A DNA stretch of 64,000 nt. It comes from Calendula officinalis. Its lineage: Eukaryota; Streptophyta; Magnoliopsida; Asterales; Asteraceae. This document shows, in pieces, positions 1 through 11,131 of this stretch. A program made the position numbers and the translations under genes. The notes beneath the pieces were generated by a model that saw only the letters and a program-made list of their open reading frames with translations, did not search any database and was not told the DNA's origin. The stretch covers positions 47,455,104-47,519,103 of the forward strand of contig OY970824.1 in NCBI GenBank assembly GCA_963853835.1. Direction: 5' to 3'. Numbering within the stretch: position 1 is the stretch's first letter; every line of letters starts with the position of its first letter.

Positions 1-154
1 ATGAAGTTCGGGCCGGGAACAGTGAAGAGTTTGGGTCGAACTCGTTCTTGACAGTTACGAACGAACCAACTATTTTGGTTACTCGTGGGCGTGAAACGGA
101 CATCCGAGCTGAAAGTTATGAATGTTTTAGTATAGCACCTTTTGTCACACAATC
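1..154 (+). repeat. Partial satellite A monomer at the left window edge
   Basis: The window opens in the last 18-bp sub-repeat of a minisatellite and runs through a core of the second subtype (ctcgttcttgacagttacg, cggacatccgag) to the next landmark at 155. It shows that the array continues leftwards. Confidence 0.93.
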
Positions 155-1084
155 TTGGATATTGAAGAGTTCGGGCCGAAGAGGGATGTTCAGGCCGAAG
201 TGGTGTTCGGGCCGAAGTGGGATGTTCGGGCCGAAGTGGTGTTCGGGCCGAAGTGGTGTTCGGGCCGAAGTTCGGTGTTCGGGCCGAGGATGATGTTCGG
301 GCCGAGGTTGAAGTTCGGGCCGAGGTTGGAGTTCGGGCCGAGGTTGAAGTTCGGGCCGAGGTTAAAGTTCGGGCCGAAAATGAAGTTCGGGGCCGGGAAC
401 AGTGAAGAGTTAGGGCCGAACTTGTTCTTGGCAGTGACGAACGAACCAGCTATTTTGGTTACTCGTGGGCGTGAAACGGACACCCGAGCTGAAAGTTATT
501 AATGTTTTAGTATAGCACCTTTTGTCACACAATCTTGGATATTGAAGAGTTCGGGGCGAAGAGGCATGTTCGGGCCGAAGTGGTGTTCGGGCCGAAGTGG
601 GACGTTCGGGCTGAAGTGGTGTTCGGGCCGAAGAGGGATGTTCGGGTCGAAGTGGTGTTCGGGCCGAAGAGGGATGTTCGGGCCGAAGTGGTGTTCGGGC
701 CGAAGTGGGATGTTCGGGCCGAAGTGGTGTTCGGGCCGAAGTGGTGTTCGGGCCGAGGATGATGTTCGGGCCGAGGTTGAAGTTCGGGCCGAGGTCGGAG
801 TTCGGGCCGAGGTTGAAGTTCGGGCCGAGGTTGAAGTTCGGGCAGAAAATGAAGTTCGGGCCGGGAACAGTGAAGAGTTCGGGCCGAACTTGTTCTTGGC
901 AGTGACGAACGAACCAGCTATTTTGGTTACTCGTGGGCGTGAAACGGACACCAGAGCTGAAAGTTATGAATGTTTTAGTATAGCACCTTTTGTCACACAA
1001 TCTTGGATATTGAAGAGTTCGGGCCGAAGAGGGATGTTCGGGCCGAAGTGGTGTGCCGAAGTGGGATGTTCGGGCTGAAGTGGT
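155..1084 (+). repeat. Satellite A monomers before the 5.6-kb duplication
   Basis: Monomers start at 155, 535 and 1003 (380, 468 and 358 bp). The monomer at 1003 has an internal loss near 1050, where gtggtgtgccgaag interrupts the usual ttcgggccgaag rhythm. No gene is seen. Confidence 0.9.
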
Positions 1085-2463
1085 GTTCGGGCCGAAGTTC
1101 GGTGTTCGGGCCGAGGATGATGTTCGGGCCGAGGTTGAAGTTCGGGCCGAGGTCGGAGTTCGGGCCGAGGTTGAAGTTCGGGCCGAGGTTGAAGTTCGGG
1201 CAGAAAATGAAGTTCGGGCCGGGAACAGTGAAGAGTTCGGGCCGAACTTGTTCTTGGCAGTGACGAACGAACCAGCTATTTTGGTTACTCGTGAGCGTGA
1301 AACGGACACCCGAGCTGAAAGTTATGAATGTTTTAGTATAGCACCTTTTGTCACACAATCTTGGATATTGAAGAGTTCGGGCCGAAGAGGGATGTTCGGG
1401 CCGAAGTGGTGTTCGGGCCGAAGTGGGATGTTCGGGCCGAAGTGGTGTTCGGGCCGAAGTGGTGTTCGGGCCGAAGTTCGGTATTCGGGCCGAGGATGAT
1501 GTTCGGGCCGAGGTCGAAGTTCGGGCCGAGGTCGGAGTTCGGGCCGAGGTTGGAGTTCAGGTCGAGGTTGAAGTTCGGGCCGAAAATGAAGTCCGGGCCG
1601 GGAACAGTGAAGAGTTCGGGCCGAACTTGTTCTTGGCAGTGACGAACGAACCAGCTATTTTGGTTACTCGTGGGCGTGAAACGGACACCCGAGCTGAAAG
1701 TTATGAATGTTTTAGTATAGCACCTTTTGTCACACAATCTTGGATATTGAAGAGTTAAGGCCGAAGAGGGATGTTCGGGCCGAAGTGGTGTTCGGGCCGA
1801 AGTGGGATGTTCGGGCCGAAGTGGTGTTCGGGCCGAAGTTCGGTGTTCCGGCCGAGGATGATGTTCAATCCGAGGTTGAAGTTCGGGCCGAGGTTGGAGT
1901 TCGGGCCGAGGTTGAAGTTCGGGCCGAGGTTAAAGTTCGGGCCGAAAATGAAGTTCGGGCCGGGAGCAGTGAAGAGTCCGGGCCGAACTTGTTCTTGGCA
2001 GTGACGAACGAACCCGTTATTTTGGTTACTCGTGGGCGTGAAACGGACACCCGAGCTGAAAGTTATGAATGTTTTAGTATAGCACCTTTTGTCACACAAT
2101 CTTGGATATTGAAGAGTTCGGGCCGCAGAGGGATGTTCAGGCCGAAGTGATGTTCGGGCCGAAGTGTGGTGTTCAGGCCGAAGTGGTGTTCGGGCCGAAG
2201 TATGGTGTTCGGGCCGAGGATGATGTTCGGGCCGAGGTTGAAGTTCGGGCCGAGGTCGGAGTTCGGGCCGAGGTTGAAGTACGGGCCGAGGTTGAAGTTC
2301 GGGCCGAAAATGAAGTTCGGGCCGGGAACAGTGAAGAGTTCGGGCCGAACTTGTTCTTGGCAGTGACGAACGAACCAGCTATTTTGGTTACTCGTGGGCG
2401 TGAAACGGACACCCGAGCTGAAAGTTATGAATGTTTTAGTATAGCACCTTTTGTCACACAATC

Positions 2464-3998
2464 TTGGATATTGAAGAGTTAAGGCCGAAGAGGGATGTTC
2501 GGGCCGAAGTGGTGTTCGGGCCGAAGTGGGATGTTCGGGCCGAAGTGGTGTTCGGGCCGAAGTGGTGTTCGGGCCGAAGTTCGGTGTTCCGGCCTAGGAT
2601 GATGTTCAGGCCGAGGTTGAAGTTCGGACCGAGGTTGAAGTTCGGGTCGAGGTTGAAGTTCGGGCCGAAAATGAAGTTCGGGCCAGGAACAGTGAAGAGT
2701 TCGGGCCGAACTTGTTCTTGGCAGTGACGAACGAACCAGCTATTTTGGTTACTCGTGGGCGTGAAACGGACACCCGAGCTGAAAGTTATTAATGTTTTAG
2801 TATAACACCTTTTGTCACACAATCTTGGATATTGAAGAGTTCGGGCCGAAGAGGGATGTTCGGGCCGAAGTGGTGTTCGGGCCAAAGTGGGTTGTTCGGG
2901 CCGAAGTGGGTTGTTCGGGCCGAAGTGGTGTTCGGACCGAAGTGGTGTTCGGGCCGAGGATGGTGTTCGTGCCGAGGTTGAAGTTTGGGCCGAGGTCGGA
3001 GTTCGGGTCGAGGTTGAAGTTCGGGCCGAGGTTGAAGTTCGGGCCGAAAATGAAGTTCGGGCCGGGAACAGTGAAGAGTTTGGCCGAACTCGTTCTTGAC
3101 AGTTACGAACGAACCAGCTATTTTGGTTACTCGTGGGCGTGAAACGGACATCCGAGCTGAAAGTTATGAATGTTTTAGTAAAGCACCTTTTGTCACACAA
3201 TCTTGGATATTGAAGAGTTCGGGCGAAGAGGGATGTTCGGGCCGAAGTGGGATGTTCGGGCCGAAGTGGTGTTCGGGCCGAAGTTCGGTGTTCGGGCCGA
3301 GGATGATGTTCGGGCCGAGGTTGAAGTTCGGGCCGAGGTTGGAGTTCGGGCCGAAGTTGAAGTTCGGGCCGAGGTTGAAGTTCGGGCCGGGAACAGTGAA
3401 GAGTTCGGGCCGAACTTGTTCTTGGCAGTGACGAACGAACCAGCTATTTTGGTTACTCGTGGGCGTGAAACGGACACCCGAGCTGAAAGTTATTAATGTT
3501 TTAGTATAGCACCTTTTATCACACAATCTTGGATATTGAAGAGTTCGGGGCGAAGAGGGATGTTCGGGCCGAAGTGGTGTTCGGGCCGAAGTGGGATGTT
3601 CGGGCTGAATTGGTGTTCGGGCCGAAGAGGGATGTTCGGGTCGAAGTGGTGTTCGGGCCGAAGAGGGATGTTCGGGCCGAAGTGGTGTTCGGGCCGAAGT
3701 GGGATGTTCGGGCCGAAGTGGTGTTCGGGCCGAAGTTCGGTGTTCGGGCCGAGGATGATGTTCGGGCCGAGGTTGAAGTTCGGGCCGAGGTCGGAGTTCG
3801 GGCCGAGGTTGAAGTTCGGGCCGAGGTTGAAGTTCGGGCCGAAAATGAAGTTCGGGCCGGGAACAGTGAAGAGTTCGGGCCGAACTTGTTCTTGGCAGTG
3901 ACGAACGAACCAGCTATTTTGGTTACTCGTGGGCGTGAAACGGACACCCGAGCTGAAAGTTATGAATGTTTTAGTATAGCACCTTTTGTCACACAATC
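2464..3998 (+). repeat. 1535-bp four-monomer higher-order repeat, copy 1
   Basis: The four monomers are 361, 378, 326 and 470 bp. The same order recurs at 3999, 8062, 9597, 11494 and 13029, and as a 1553-bp version at 16406. In order they are marked by gagttaagg with ccggcctagg, by gggccaaagtgggttg, by a gagttcgggcgaag head, and by a gagttcggggcgaag head with gggctgaattgg. Confidence 0.92.
3221..3260 (+). other. G-tract cluster with G-quadruplex-type spacing
   Basis: Five GGG tracts lie at 3221, 3230, 3239, 3249 and 3258 with loops of 6, 6, 7 and 6 nt. This fits the G3 plus N1-7 pattern commonly used to predict G-quadruplexes. The arrangement depends on two neighbouring 19-bp sub-repeats and recurs in the same monomer class. 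Confidence 0.6.
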
Positions 3999-5533
3999 TT
4001 GGATATTGAAGAGTTAAGGCCGAAGAGGGATGTTCGGGCCGAAGTGGTGTTCGGGCCGAAGTGGGATGTTCGGGCCGAAGTGGTGTTCGGGCCGAAGTGG
4101 TGTTCGGGCCGAAGTTCGGTGTTCCGGCCTAGGATGATGTTCAGGCCGAGGTTGAAGTTCGGACCGAGGTTGAAGTTCGGGTCGAGGTTGAAGTTCGGGC
4201 CGAAAATGAAGTTCGGGCCAGGAACAGTGAAGAGTTCGGGCCGAACTTGTTCTTGGCAGTGACGAACGAACCAGCTATTTTGGTTACTCGTGGGCGTGAA
4301 ACGGACACCCGAGCTGAAAGTTATTAATGTTTTAGTATAGCACCTTTTGTCACACAATCTTGGATATTGAAGAGTTCGGGCCGAAGAGGGATGTTCGGGC
4401 CGAAGTGGTGTTCGGGCCAAAGTGGGTTGTTCGGGCCGAAGTGGGTTGTTCGGGCCGAAGTGGTGTTCGGACCGAAGTGGTGTTCGGGCCGAGGATGGTG
4501 TTCGTGCCGAGGTTGAAGTTTGGGCCGAGGTCGGAGTTCGGGTCGAGGTTGAAGTTCGGGCCGAGGTTGAAGTTCGGGCCGAAAATGAAGTTCGGGCCGG
4601 GAACAGTGAAGAGTTTGGCCGAACTCGTTCTTGACAGTTACGAACGAACCAGCTATTTTGGTTACTCGTGGGCGTGAAACGGACATCCGAGCTGAAAGTT
4701 ATGAATGTTTTAGTATAGCACCTTTTGTCACACAATCTTGGATATTGAAGAGTTCGGGTGAAGAGGGATGTTCGGGCCGAAGTGGGATGTTCGGGCCGAA
4801 GTGGTGTTCGGGCCGAAGTTCGGTGTTCGGGCCGAGGATGATGTTCGGGCCGAGGTTGAAGTTCGGGCCGAGGTTGGAGTTCGGGCCGAAGTTGAAGTTC
4901 GGGCCGAGGTTGAAGTTCGGGCCGGGAACAGTGAAGAGTTCGGGCCGAACTTGTTCTTGGCAGTGACGAACGAACCAGCTATTTTGGTTACTCGTGGGCG
5001 TGAAACGGACACCCGAGCTGAAAGTTATTAATGTTTTAGTATAGCACCTTTTATCACACAATCTTGGATATTGAAGAGTTCGGGGCGAAGAGGGATGTTC
5101 GGGCCGAAGTGGTGTTCGGGCCGAAGTGGGATGTTCGGGCTGAATTGGTGTTCGGGCCGAAGAGGGATGTTCGGGGCGAAGTGGTGTTCGGGCCGAAGAG
5201 GGATGTTCGGGCCGAAGTGGTGTTCGGGCCGAAGTGGGATGTTCGGGCCGAAGTGGTGTTCGGGCCGAAGTTCGGTGTTCGGGCCGAGGATGATGTTCGG
5301 GCCGAGGTTGAAGTTCGGGCCGAGGTCGGAGTTCGGGCCGAGGTTGAAGTTCGGGCCGAGGTTGAAGTTCGGGCCGAAAATGAAGTTCGGGCCGGGAACA
5401 GTGAAGAGTTCGGGCCGAACTTGTTCTTGGCAGTGACGAACGAACCAGCTATTTTGGTTACTCGTGGGCGTGAAACGGACACCCGAGCTGAAAGTTATGA
5501 ATGCTTTAGTATAGCACCTTTTGTCACACAATC
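3999..5533 (+). repeat. 1535-bp four-monomer higher-order repeat, copy 2
   Basis: It has the same monomer order and lengths as 2464-3998 but belongs to a second subtype. Its third monomer begins gagttcgggtgaag, and its fourth carries cggggcgaagtgg where copy 1 has cgggtcgaagtgg. The two subtypes alternate along the array, so the true unit is a pair. Confidence 0.9.
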
Positions 5534-6682
5534 TTGGATATTGAAGAGTTCGGGCCGAAGAGGGATGTTCGGGCCGAAGTGTTGTTCGGGCCGAAGTGGG
5601 ATGTTCGGGCCGAAGTGGTGTTCGGGCCGAAGTGGTGTTCGGGCCGAAGTTCGGTGTTCGGGCCGAGGATGATGTTCGGGTCGAGGTTGAAGTTCGGGCC
5701 GAGGTCGGAGTTCGGGCCGAGGTTGAAGTACGGGCCGAGGTTGAAGTTCGGGCCGAAAATGAAGTTCGGGCCGGGAACAGTGAAGAGTTCGGGCCGAACT
5801 TGTTCTTAGCAGTGACAAACGAACCAGCTATTTTGGTTACTCGTAGGCGTGAAACGGACACCCGAGCTGAAAGTTATGAATGTTTTAGTATAGCACCTTT
5901 TGTCACACAATCTTGGATATTGAAGAGTACGGGCCGAAGAGGGATGTTCGGCCCGAAGTGGTGTTCGGGCCGAAGTGGGATGTTCGGGCCGAAGTGGTGT
6001 TCGGGCTGAGGATGATGTCCGGCCCGAGGTTGAAGTTCGGGCCGAAGTCGTAGTTCGGGCCGAGGTTGAAGTTCGGGCCGGGAACAATGAAGAGTTCGGG
6101 CCGAACTTGTTCTTGGCAGTGACGAACGAACCAGCTATTTTTGTTACTCGTGGGCGTGAAACGGACACCCGAGCTGAAAGTTATGAATGTTTTAGTATAA
6201 CACATTTTGTCACACAATCTTGGATATTGAAGAGTTCGGGCCGAAGAGGGATGTTCGGGCCGAAGTGGTGTTCGGGCCGAAGTGGTGTTCGGGCCGAAGT
6301 GGGATGTTCGGGCCGAAGTGGTGTTCGGGCTGAGGATGGTGTTCGTGCCGAGGTTGAAGTTTGGGCCGAGGTCGGAGTTCGGGTCGAGGTTGAAGTTCGG
6401 GCCGAGGTTGAAGTTCGGGCCGAAAATGAAGTTCGGGCCGGGAACAGTGAAGAGTTTGGCCGAACTCGTTCTTGACAGTTACGAACGAACCAGCTATTTT
6501 GGTTACTCGTGGGCGTGAAACGGACATCCGAGCTGAAAGTTATGAATGTTTTAGTATAGCACCTTTTGTCACACAATCTTGGATATTGAAGAGTTCGGGC
6601 GAAGAGGGATGTTCGGGCCGAAGTGGGATGTTCGGGCCGAAGTGGGATGTTCGGGCCGAAGTGGTGTTCGGGCCGAAGTGTT
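5534..6682 (+). repeat. Satellite A three-monomer block (gagtacggg type), copy 1
   Basis: Monomers start at 5534, 5913, 6220 and 6579 (379, 307 and 359 bp). Diagnostic variants are gttcttagcagtgacaaac and actcgtaggcgtg in the first core, a gagtacgggccgaag head, and gaagtcgtagttcggg. Related blocks start at 14564, 17959, 19801, 23402 and 25261. Confidence 0.87.
6597..6655 (+). other. Longest regular G-tract cluster (seven GGG tracts)
   Basis: GGG tracts lie at 6597, 6606, 6615, 6625, 6634, 6644 and 6653 with loops of 6, 6, 7, 6, 7 and 6 nt. Consecutive 19-bp units ttcgggccgaagtgggatg put a GGG in both halves of each unit. It is a predicted G-quadruplex motif on the + strand only. Confidence 0.6.
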
Positions 6683-9600
6683 GTTCGGGCCGAAGTTCGG
6701 TGTTCGGGCCGAGGATGATGTTCGGGCCGAGGTTGAAGTTCGGGCCGAGGTCGGAGTTCGGGCCGAGGTTGAAGTTCGGGCCGAGGTTGAAGTTCGGGCA
6801 GAAAATGAAGTTCGGGCCGGGAACAGTGAAGAGTTCGGGCCGAACTTGTTCTTGGCAGTGACGAACGAACCAGCTATTTTGGTTACTCGTGAGCGTGAAA
6901 CGGACACCCGAGCTGAAAGTTATGAATGTTTTAGTATAGCACCTTTTGTCACACAATCTTGGATATTGAAGAGTTCGGGCCGAAGAGGGATGTTCGGGCC
7001 GAAGTGGTGTTCGGGCCGAAGTGGGATGTTCGGGCCGAAGTGGTGTTCGGGCCGAAGTGGTGTTCGGGCCGAAGTTCGGTATTCGGGCCGAGGATGATGT
7101 TCGGGCCGAGGTCGAAGTTCGGGCCGAGGTCGGAGTTCGGGCCGAGGTTGGAGTTCAGGTCGAGGTTGAAGTTCGGACCGAAAATGAAGTCCGGGCCGGG
7201 AACAGTGAAGAGTTCGGGCCGAACTTGTTCTTGGCAGTGACGAACGAACCAGCTATTTTGGTTACTCGTGGGCGTGAAACGGACACCCGAGCTGAAAGTT
7301 ATGAATGTTTTAGTATAGCACCTTTTGTCACACAATCTTGGATATTGAAGAGTTAAGGCCGAAGAGGGATGTTCGGGCCGAAGTGGTGTTCGGGCCGAAG
7401 TGGGATGTTCGGGCCGAAGTGGTGTTCGGGCCGAAGTTCGGTGTTCCGGCCGAGGATGATGTTCAATCCGAGGTTGAAGTTCGGGCCGAGGTTGGAGTTC
7501 GGGCCGAGGTTGAAGTTCGGGCCGAGGTTAAAGTTCGGGCCGAAAATGAAGTTCGGGCCGGGAGCAGTGAAGAGTCCGGGCCGAACTTGTTCTTGGCAGT
7601 GACGAACGAACCCGTTATTTTGGTTACTCGTGGGCGTGAAACGGACACCCGAGCTGAAAGTTATGAATGTTTTAGTATAGCACCTTTTGTCACACAATCT
7701 TGGATATTGAAGAGTTCGGGCCGCAGAGGGATGTTCGGGCCGAAGTGATGTTCGGGCCGAAGTGTGGTGTTCAGGCCGAAGTGGTGTTCGGGCCGAAGTA
7801 TGGTGTTCGGGCCGAGGATGATGTTCGGGCCGAGGTTGAAGTTCGGGCCGAGGTCGGAGTTCGGGCCGAGGTTGAAGTACGGGCCGAGGTTGAAGTTCGG
7901 GCCGAAAATGAAGTTCGGGCCGGGAACAGTGAAGAGTTCGGGCCGAACTTGTTCTTGGCAGTGACGAACGAACCAGCTATTTTGGTTACTCGTGGGCGTG
8001 AAACGGACACCCGAGCTGAAAGTTATGAATGTTTTAGTATAGCACCTTTTGTCACACAATCTTGGATATTGAAGAGTTAAGGCCGAAGAGGGATGTTCGG
8101 GCCGAAGTGGTGTTCGGGCCGAAGTGGGATGTTCGGGCCGAAGTGGTGTTCGGGCCGAAGTGGTGTTCGGGCCGAAGTTCGGTGTTCCGGCCTAGGATGA
8201 TGTTCAGGCCGAGGTTGAAGTTCGGACCGAGGTTGAAGTTCGGGTCGAGGTTGAAGTTCGGGCCGAAAATGAAGTTCGGGCCAGGAACAGTGAAGAGTTC
8301 GGGCCGAACTTGTTCTTGGCAGTGACGAACGAACCAGCTATTTTGGTTACTCGTGGGCGTGAAACGGACACCCGAGCTGAAAGTTATTAATGTTTTAGTA
8401 TAACACCTTTTGTCACACAATCTTGGATATTGAAGAGTTCGGGCCGAAGAGGGATGTTCGGGCCGAAGTGGTGTTCGGGCCAAAGTGGGTTGTTCGGGCC
8501 GAAGTGGGTTGTTCGGGCCGAAGTGGTGTTCGGACCGAAGTGGTGTTCGGGCCGAGGATGGTGTTCGTGCCGAGGTTGAAGTTTGGGCCGAGGTCGGAGT
8601 TTGGGTCGAGGTTGAAGTTCGGGCCGAGGTTGAAGTTCGGGCCGAAAATGAAGTTCGGGCCGGGAACAGTGAAGAGTTTGGCCGAACTCGTTCTTGACAG
8701 TTACGAACGAACCAGCTATTTTGGTTACTCGTGGGCGTGAAACGGACATCCGAGCTGAAAGTTATGAATGTTTTAGTATAGCACCTTTTGTCACACAATC
8801 TTGGATATTGAAGAGTTCGGGCGAAGAGGGATGTTCGGGCCGAAGTGGGATGTTCGGGCCGAAGTGGTGTTCGGGCCGAAGTTCGGTGTTCGGGCCGAGG
8901 ATGATGTTCGGGCCGAGGTTGAAGTTCGGGCCGAGGTTGGAGTTCGGGCCGAAGTTGAAGTTCGGGCCGAGGTTGAAGTTCGGGCCGGGAACAGTGAAGA
9001 GTTCGGGCCGAACTTGTTCTTGGCAGTGACGAACGAACCAGCTATTTTGGTTACTCGTGGGCGTGAAACGGACACCCGAGCTGAAAGTTATTAATGTTTT
9101 AGTATAGCACCTTTTATCACACAATCTTGGATATTGAAGAGTTCGGGGCGAAGAGGGATGTTCGGGCCGAAGTGGTGTTCGGGCCGAAGTGGGATGTTCG
9201 GGCTGAATTGGTGTTCGGGCCGAAGAGGGATGTTCGGGTCGAAGTGGTGTTCGGGCCGAAGAGGGATGTTCGGGCCGAAGTGGTGTTCGGGCCGAAGTGG
9301 GATGTTCTGGCCGAAGTGGTGTTCGGGCCGAAGTTCGGTGTTCGGGCTGAGGATGATGTTCGGGCCGAGGTTGAAGTTCGGGCCGAGGTCGGAGTTCGGG
9401 CCGAGGTTGAAGTTCGGGCCGAGGTTGAAGTTCGGGCCGAAAATGAAGTTCGGGCCGGGAACAGTGAAGAGTTCGGGCCGAACTTGTTCTTGGCAGTGAC
9501 GAACGAACCAGCTATTTTGGTTACTCGTGGGCGTGAAACGGACACCCGAGGTGAAAGTTATGAATGTTTTAGTATAGCACCTTTTGTCACACAATCTTGG

Positions 9601-11131
9601 ATATTGAAGAGTTAAGGCCGAAGAGGGATGTTCGGGCCGAAGTGGTGTTCGGGCCGAAGTGGGATGTTCGGGCCGAAGTGGTGTTCGGGCCGAAGTGGTG
9701 TTCGGGCCGAAGTTCGGTGTTCCGGCCTAGGATGATGTTCAGGCCGAGGTTGAAGTTCGGACCGAGGTTGAAGTTCGGGTCGAGGTTGAAGTTCGGGCCG
9801 AAAATGAAGTTCGGGCCAGGAACAGTGAAGAGTTCGGGCCGAACTTGTTCTTGGCAGTGACGAACGAACCAGCTATTTTGGTTACTCGTGGGCGTGAAAC
9901 GGACACCCGAGCTGAAAGTTATTAATGTTTTAGTATAGCACCTTTTGTCACACAATCTTGGATATTGAAGAGTTCGGGCCGAAGAGGGATGTTCGGGCCG
10001 AAGTGGTGTTCGGGCCAAAGTGGGTTGTTCGGGCCGAAGTGGGTTGTTCGGGCCGAAGTGGTGTTCGGACCGAAGTGGTGTTCGGGCCGAGGATGGTGTT
10101 CGTGCCGAGGTTGAAGTTTGGGCCGAGGTCGGAGTTCGGGTCGAGGTTGAAGTTCGGGCCGAGGTTGAAGTTCGGGCCGAAAATGAAGTTCGGGCCGGGA
10201 ACAGTGAAGAGTTTGGCCGAACTCGTTCTTGACAGTTACGAACGAACCAGCTATTTTGGTTACTCGTGGGCGTGAAACGGACATCCGAGCTGAAAGTTAT
10301 GAATGTTTTAGTATAGCACCTTTTGTCACACAATCTTGGATATTGAAGAGTTCGGGTGAAGAGGGATGTTCGGGCCGAAGTGGGATGTTCGGGCCGAAGT
10401 GGTGTTCGGGCCGAAGTTCGGTGTTCGGGCCGAGGATGATGTTCGGGCCGAGGTTGAAGTTCGGGCCGAGGTTGGAGTTCGGGCCGAAGTTGAAGTTCGG
10501 GCCGAGGTTGAAGTTCGGGCCGGGAACAGTGAAGAGTTCGGGCCGAACTTGTTCTTGGCAGTGACGAACGAACCAGCTATTTTGGTTACTCGTGGGCGTG
10601 AAACGGACACCCGAGCTGAAAGTTATTAATGTTTTAGTATAGCACCTTTTATCACACAATCTTGGATATTGAAGAGTTCGTGGCGAAGAGGGATGTTCGG
10701 GCCGAAGTGGTGTTCGGGCCGAAGTGGGATGTTCGGGCTGAATTGGTGTTCGGGCCGAAGAGGGATGTTCGGGGCGAAGTGGTGTTCGGGCCGAAGAGGG
10801 ATGTTCGGGCCGAAGTGGTGTTCGGGCCGAAGTGGGATGTTCGGGCCGAAGTGGTGTTCGGGCCGAAGTTCGGTGTTCGGGCCGAGGATGATGTTCGGGC
10901 CGAGGTTGAAGTTCGGGCCGAGGTCGGAGTTCGGGCCGAGGTTGAAGTTCGGGCCGAGGTTGAAGTTCGGGCCGAAAATGAAGTTCGGGCCGGGAACAGT
11001 GAAGAGTTCGGGCCGAACTTGTTCTTGGCAGTGACGAACGAACCAGCTATTTTGGTTACTCGTGGGCGTGAAACGGACACCCGAGCTGAAAGTTATGAAT
11101 GTTTTAGTATAGCACCTTTTGTCACACAATC
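6683..11131 (+). repeat. 5.6-kb segmental duplication in satellite A, copy 2
   Basis: It matches 1085-5533 at a constant offset of 5598 bp, including all eleven landmark positions. Its last 3432 bp are themselves repeated next door (11132-14563), so duplication events are nested. Point differences from copy 1 exist, for example gatgttctggccgaag near 9303. Confidence 0.88.

Larger units (their letters stand above)
1085..5533 (+). repeat. 5.6-kb segmental duplication in satellite A, copy 1
   Basis: Landmarks at 1361, 1740, 2102, 2464, 2825, 3203, 3529, 3999, 4360, 4738 and 5064 each recur exactly 5598 bp to the right (6959, 7338, 7700 and so on). Rare variants are shared, including tgagcgtgaaacg (about 1291 and 6889) and ttcaatccgaggttg (about 1864 and 7462). 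Correspondence starts near 1085 and ends at 5533, where the next monomers differ. Confidence 0.88.
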
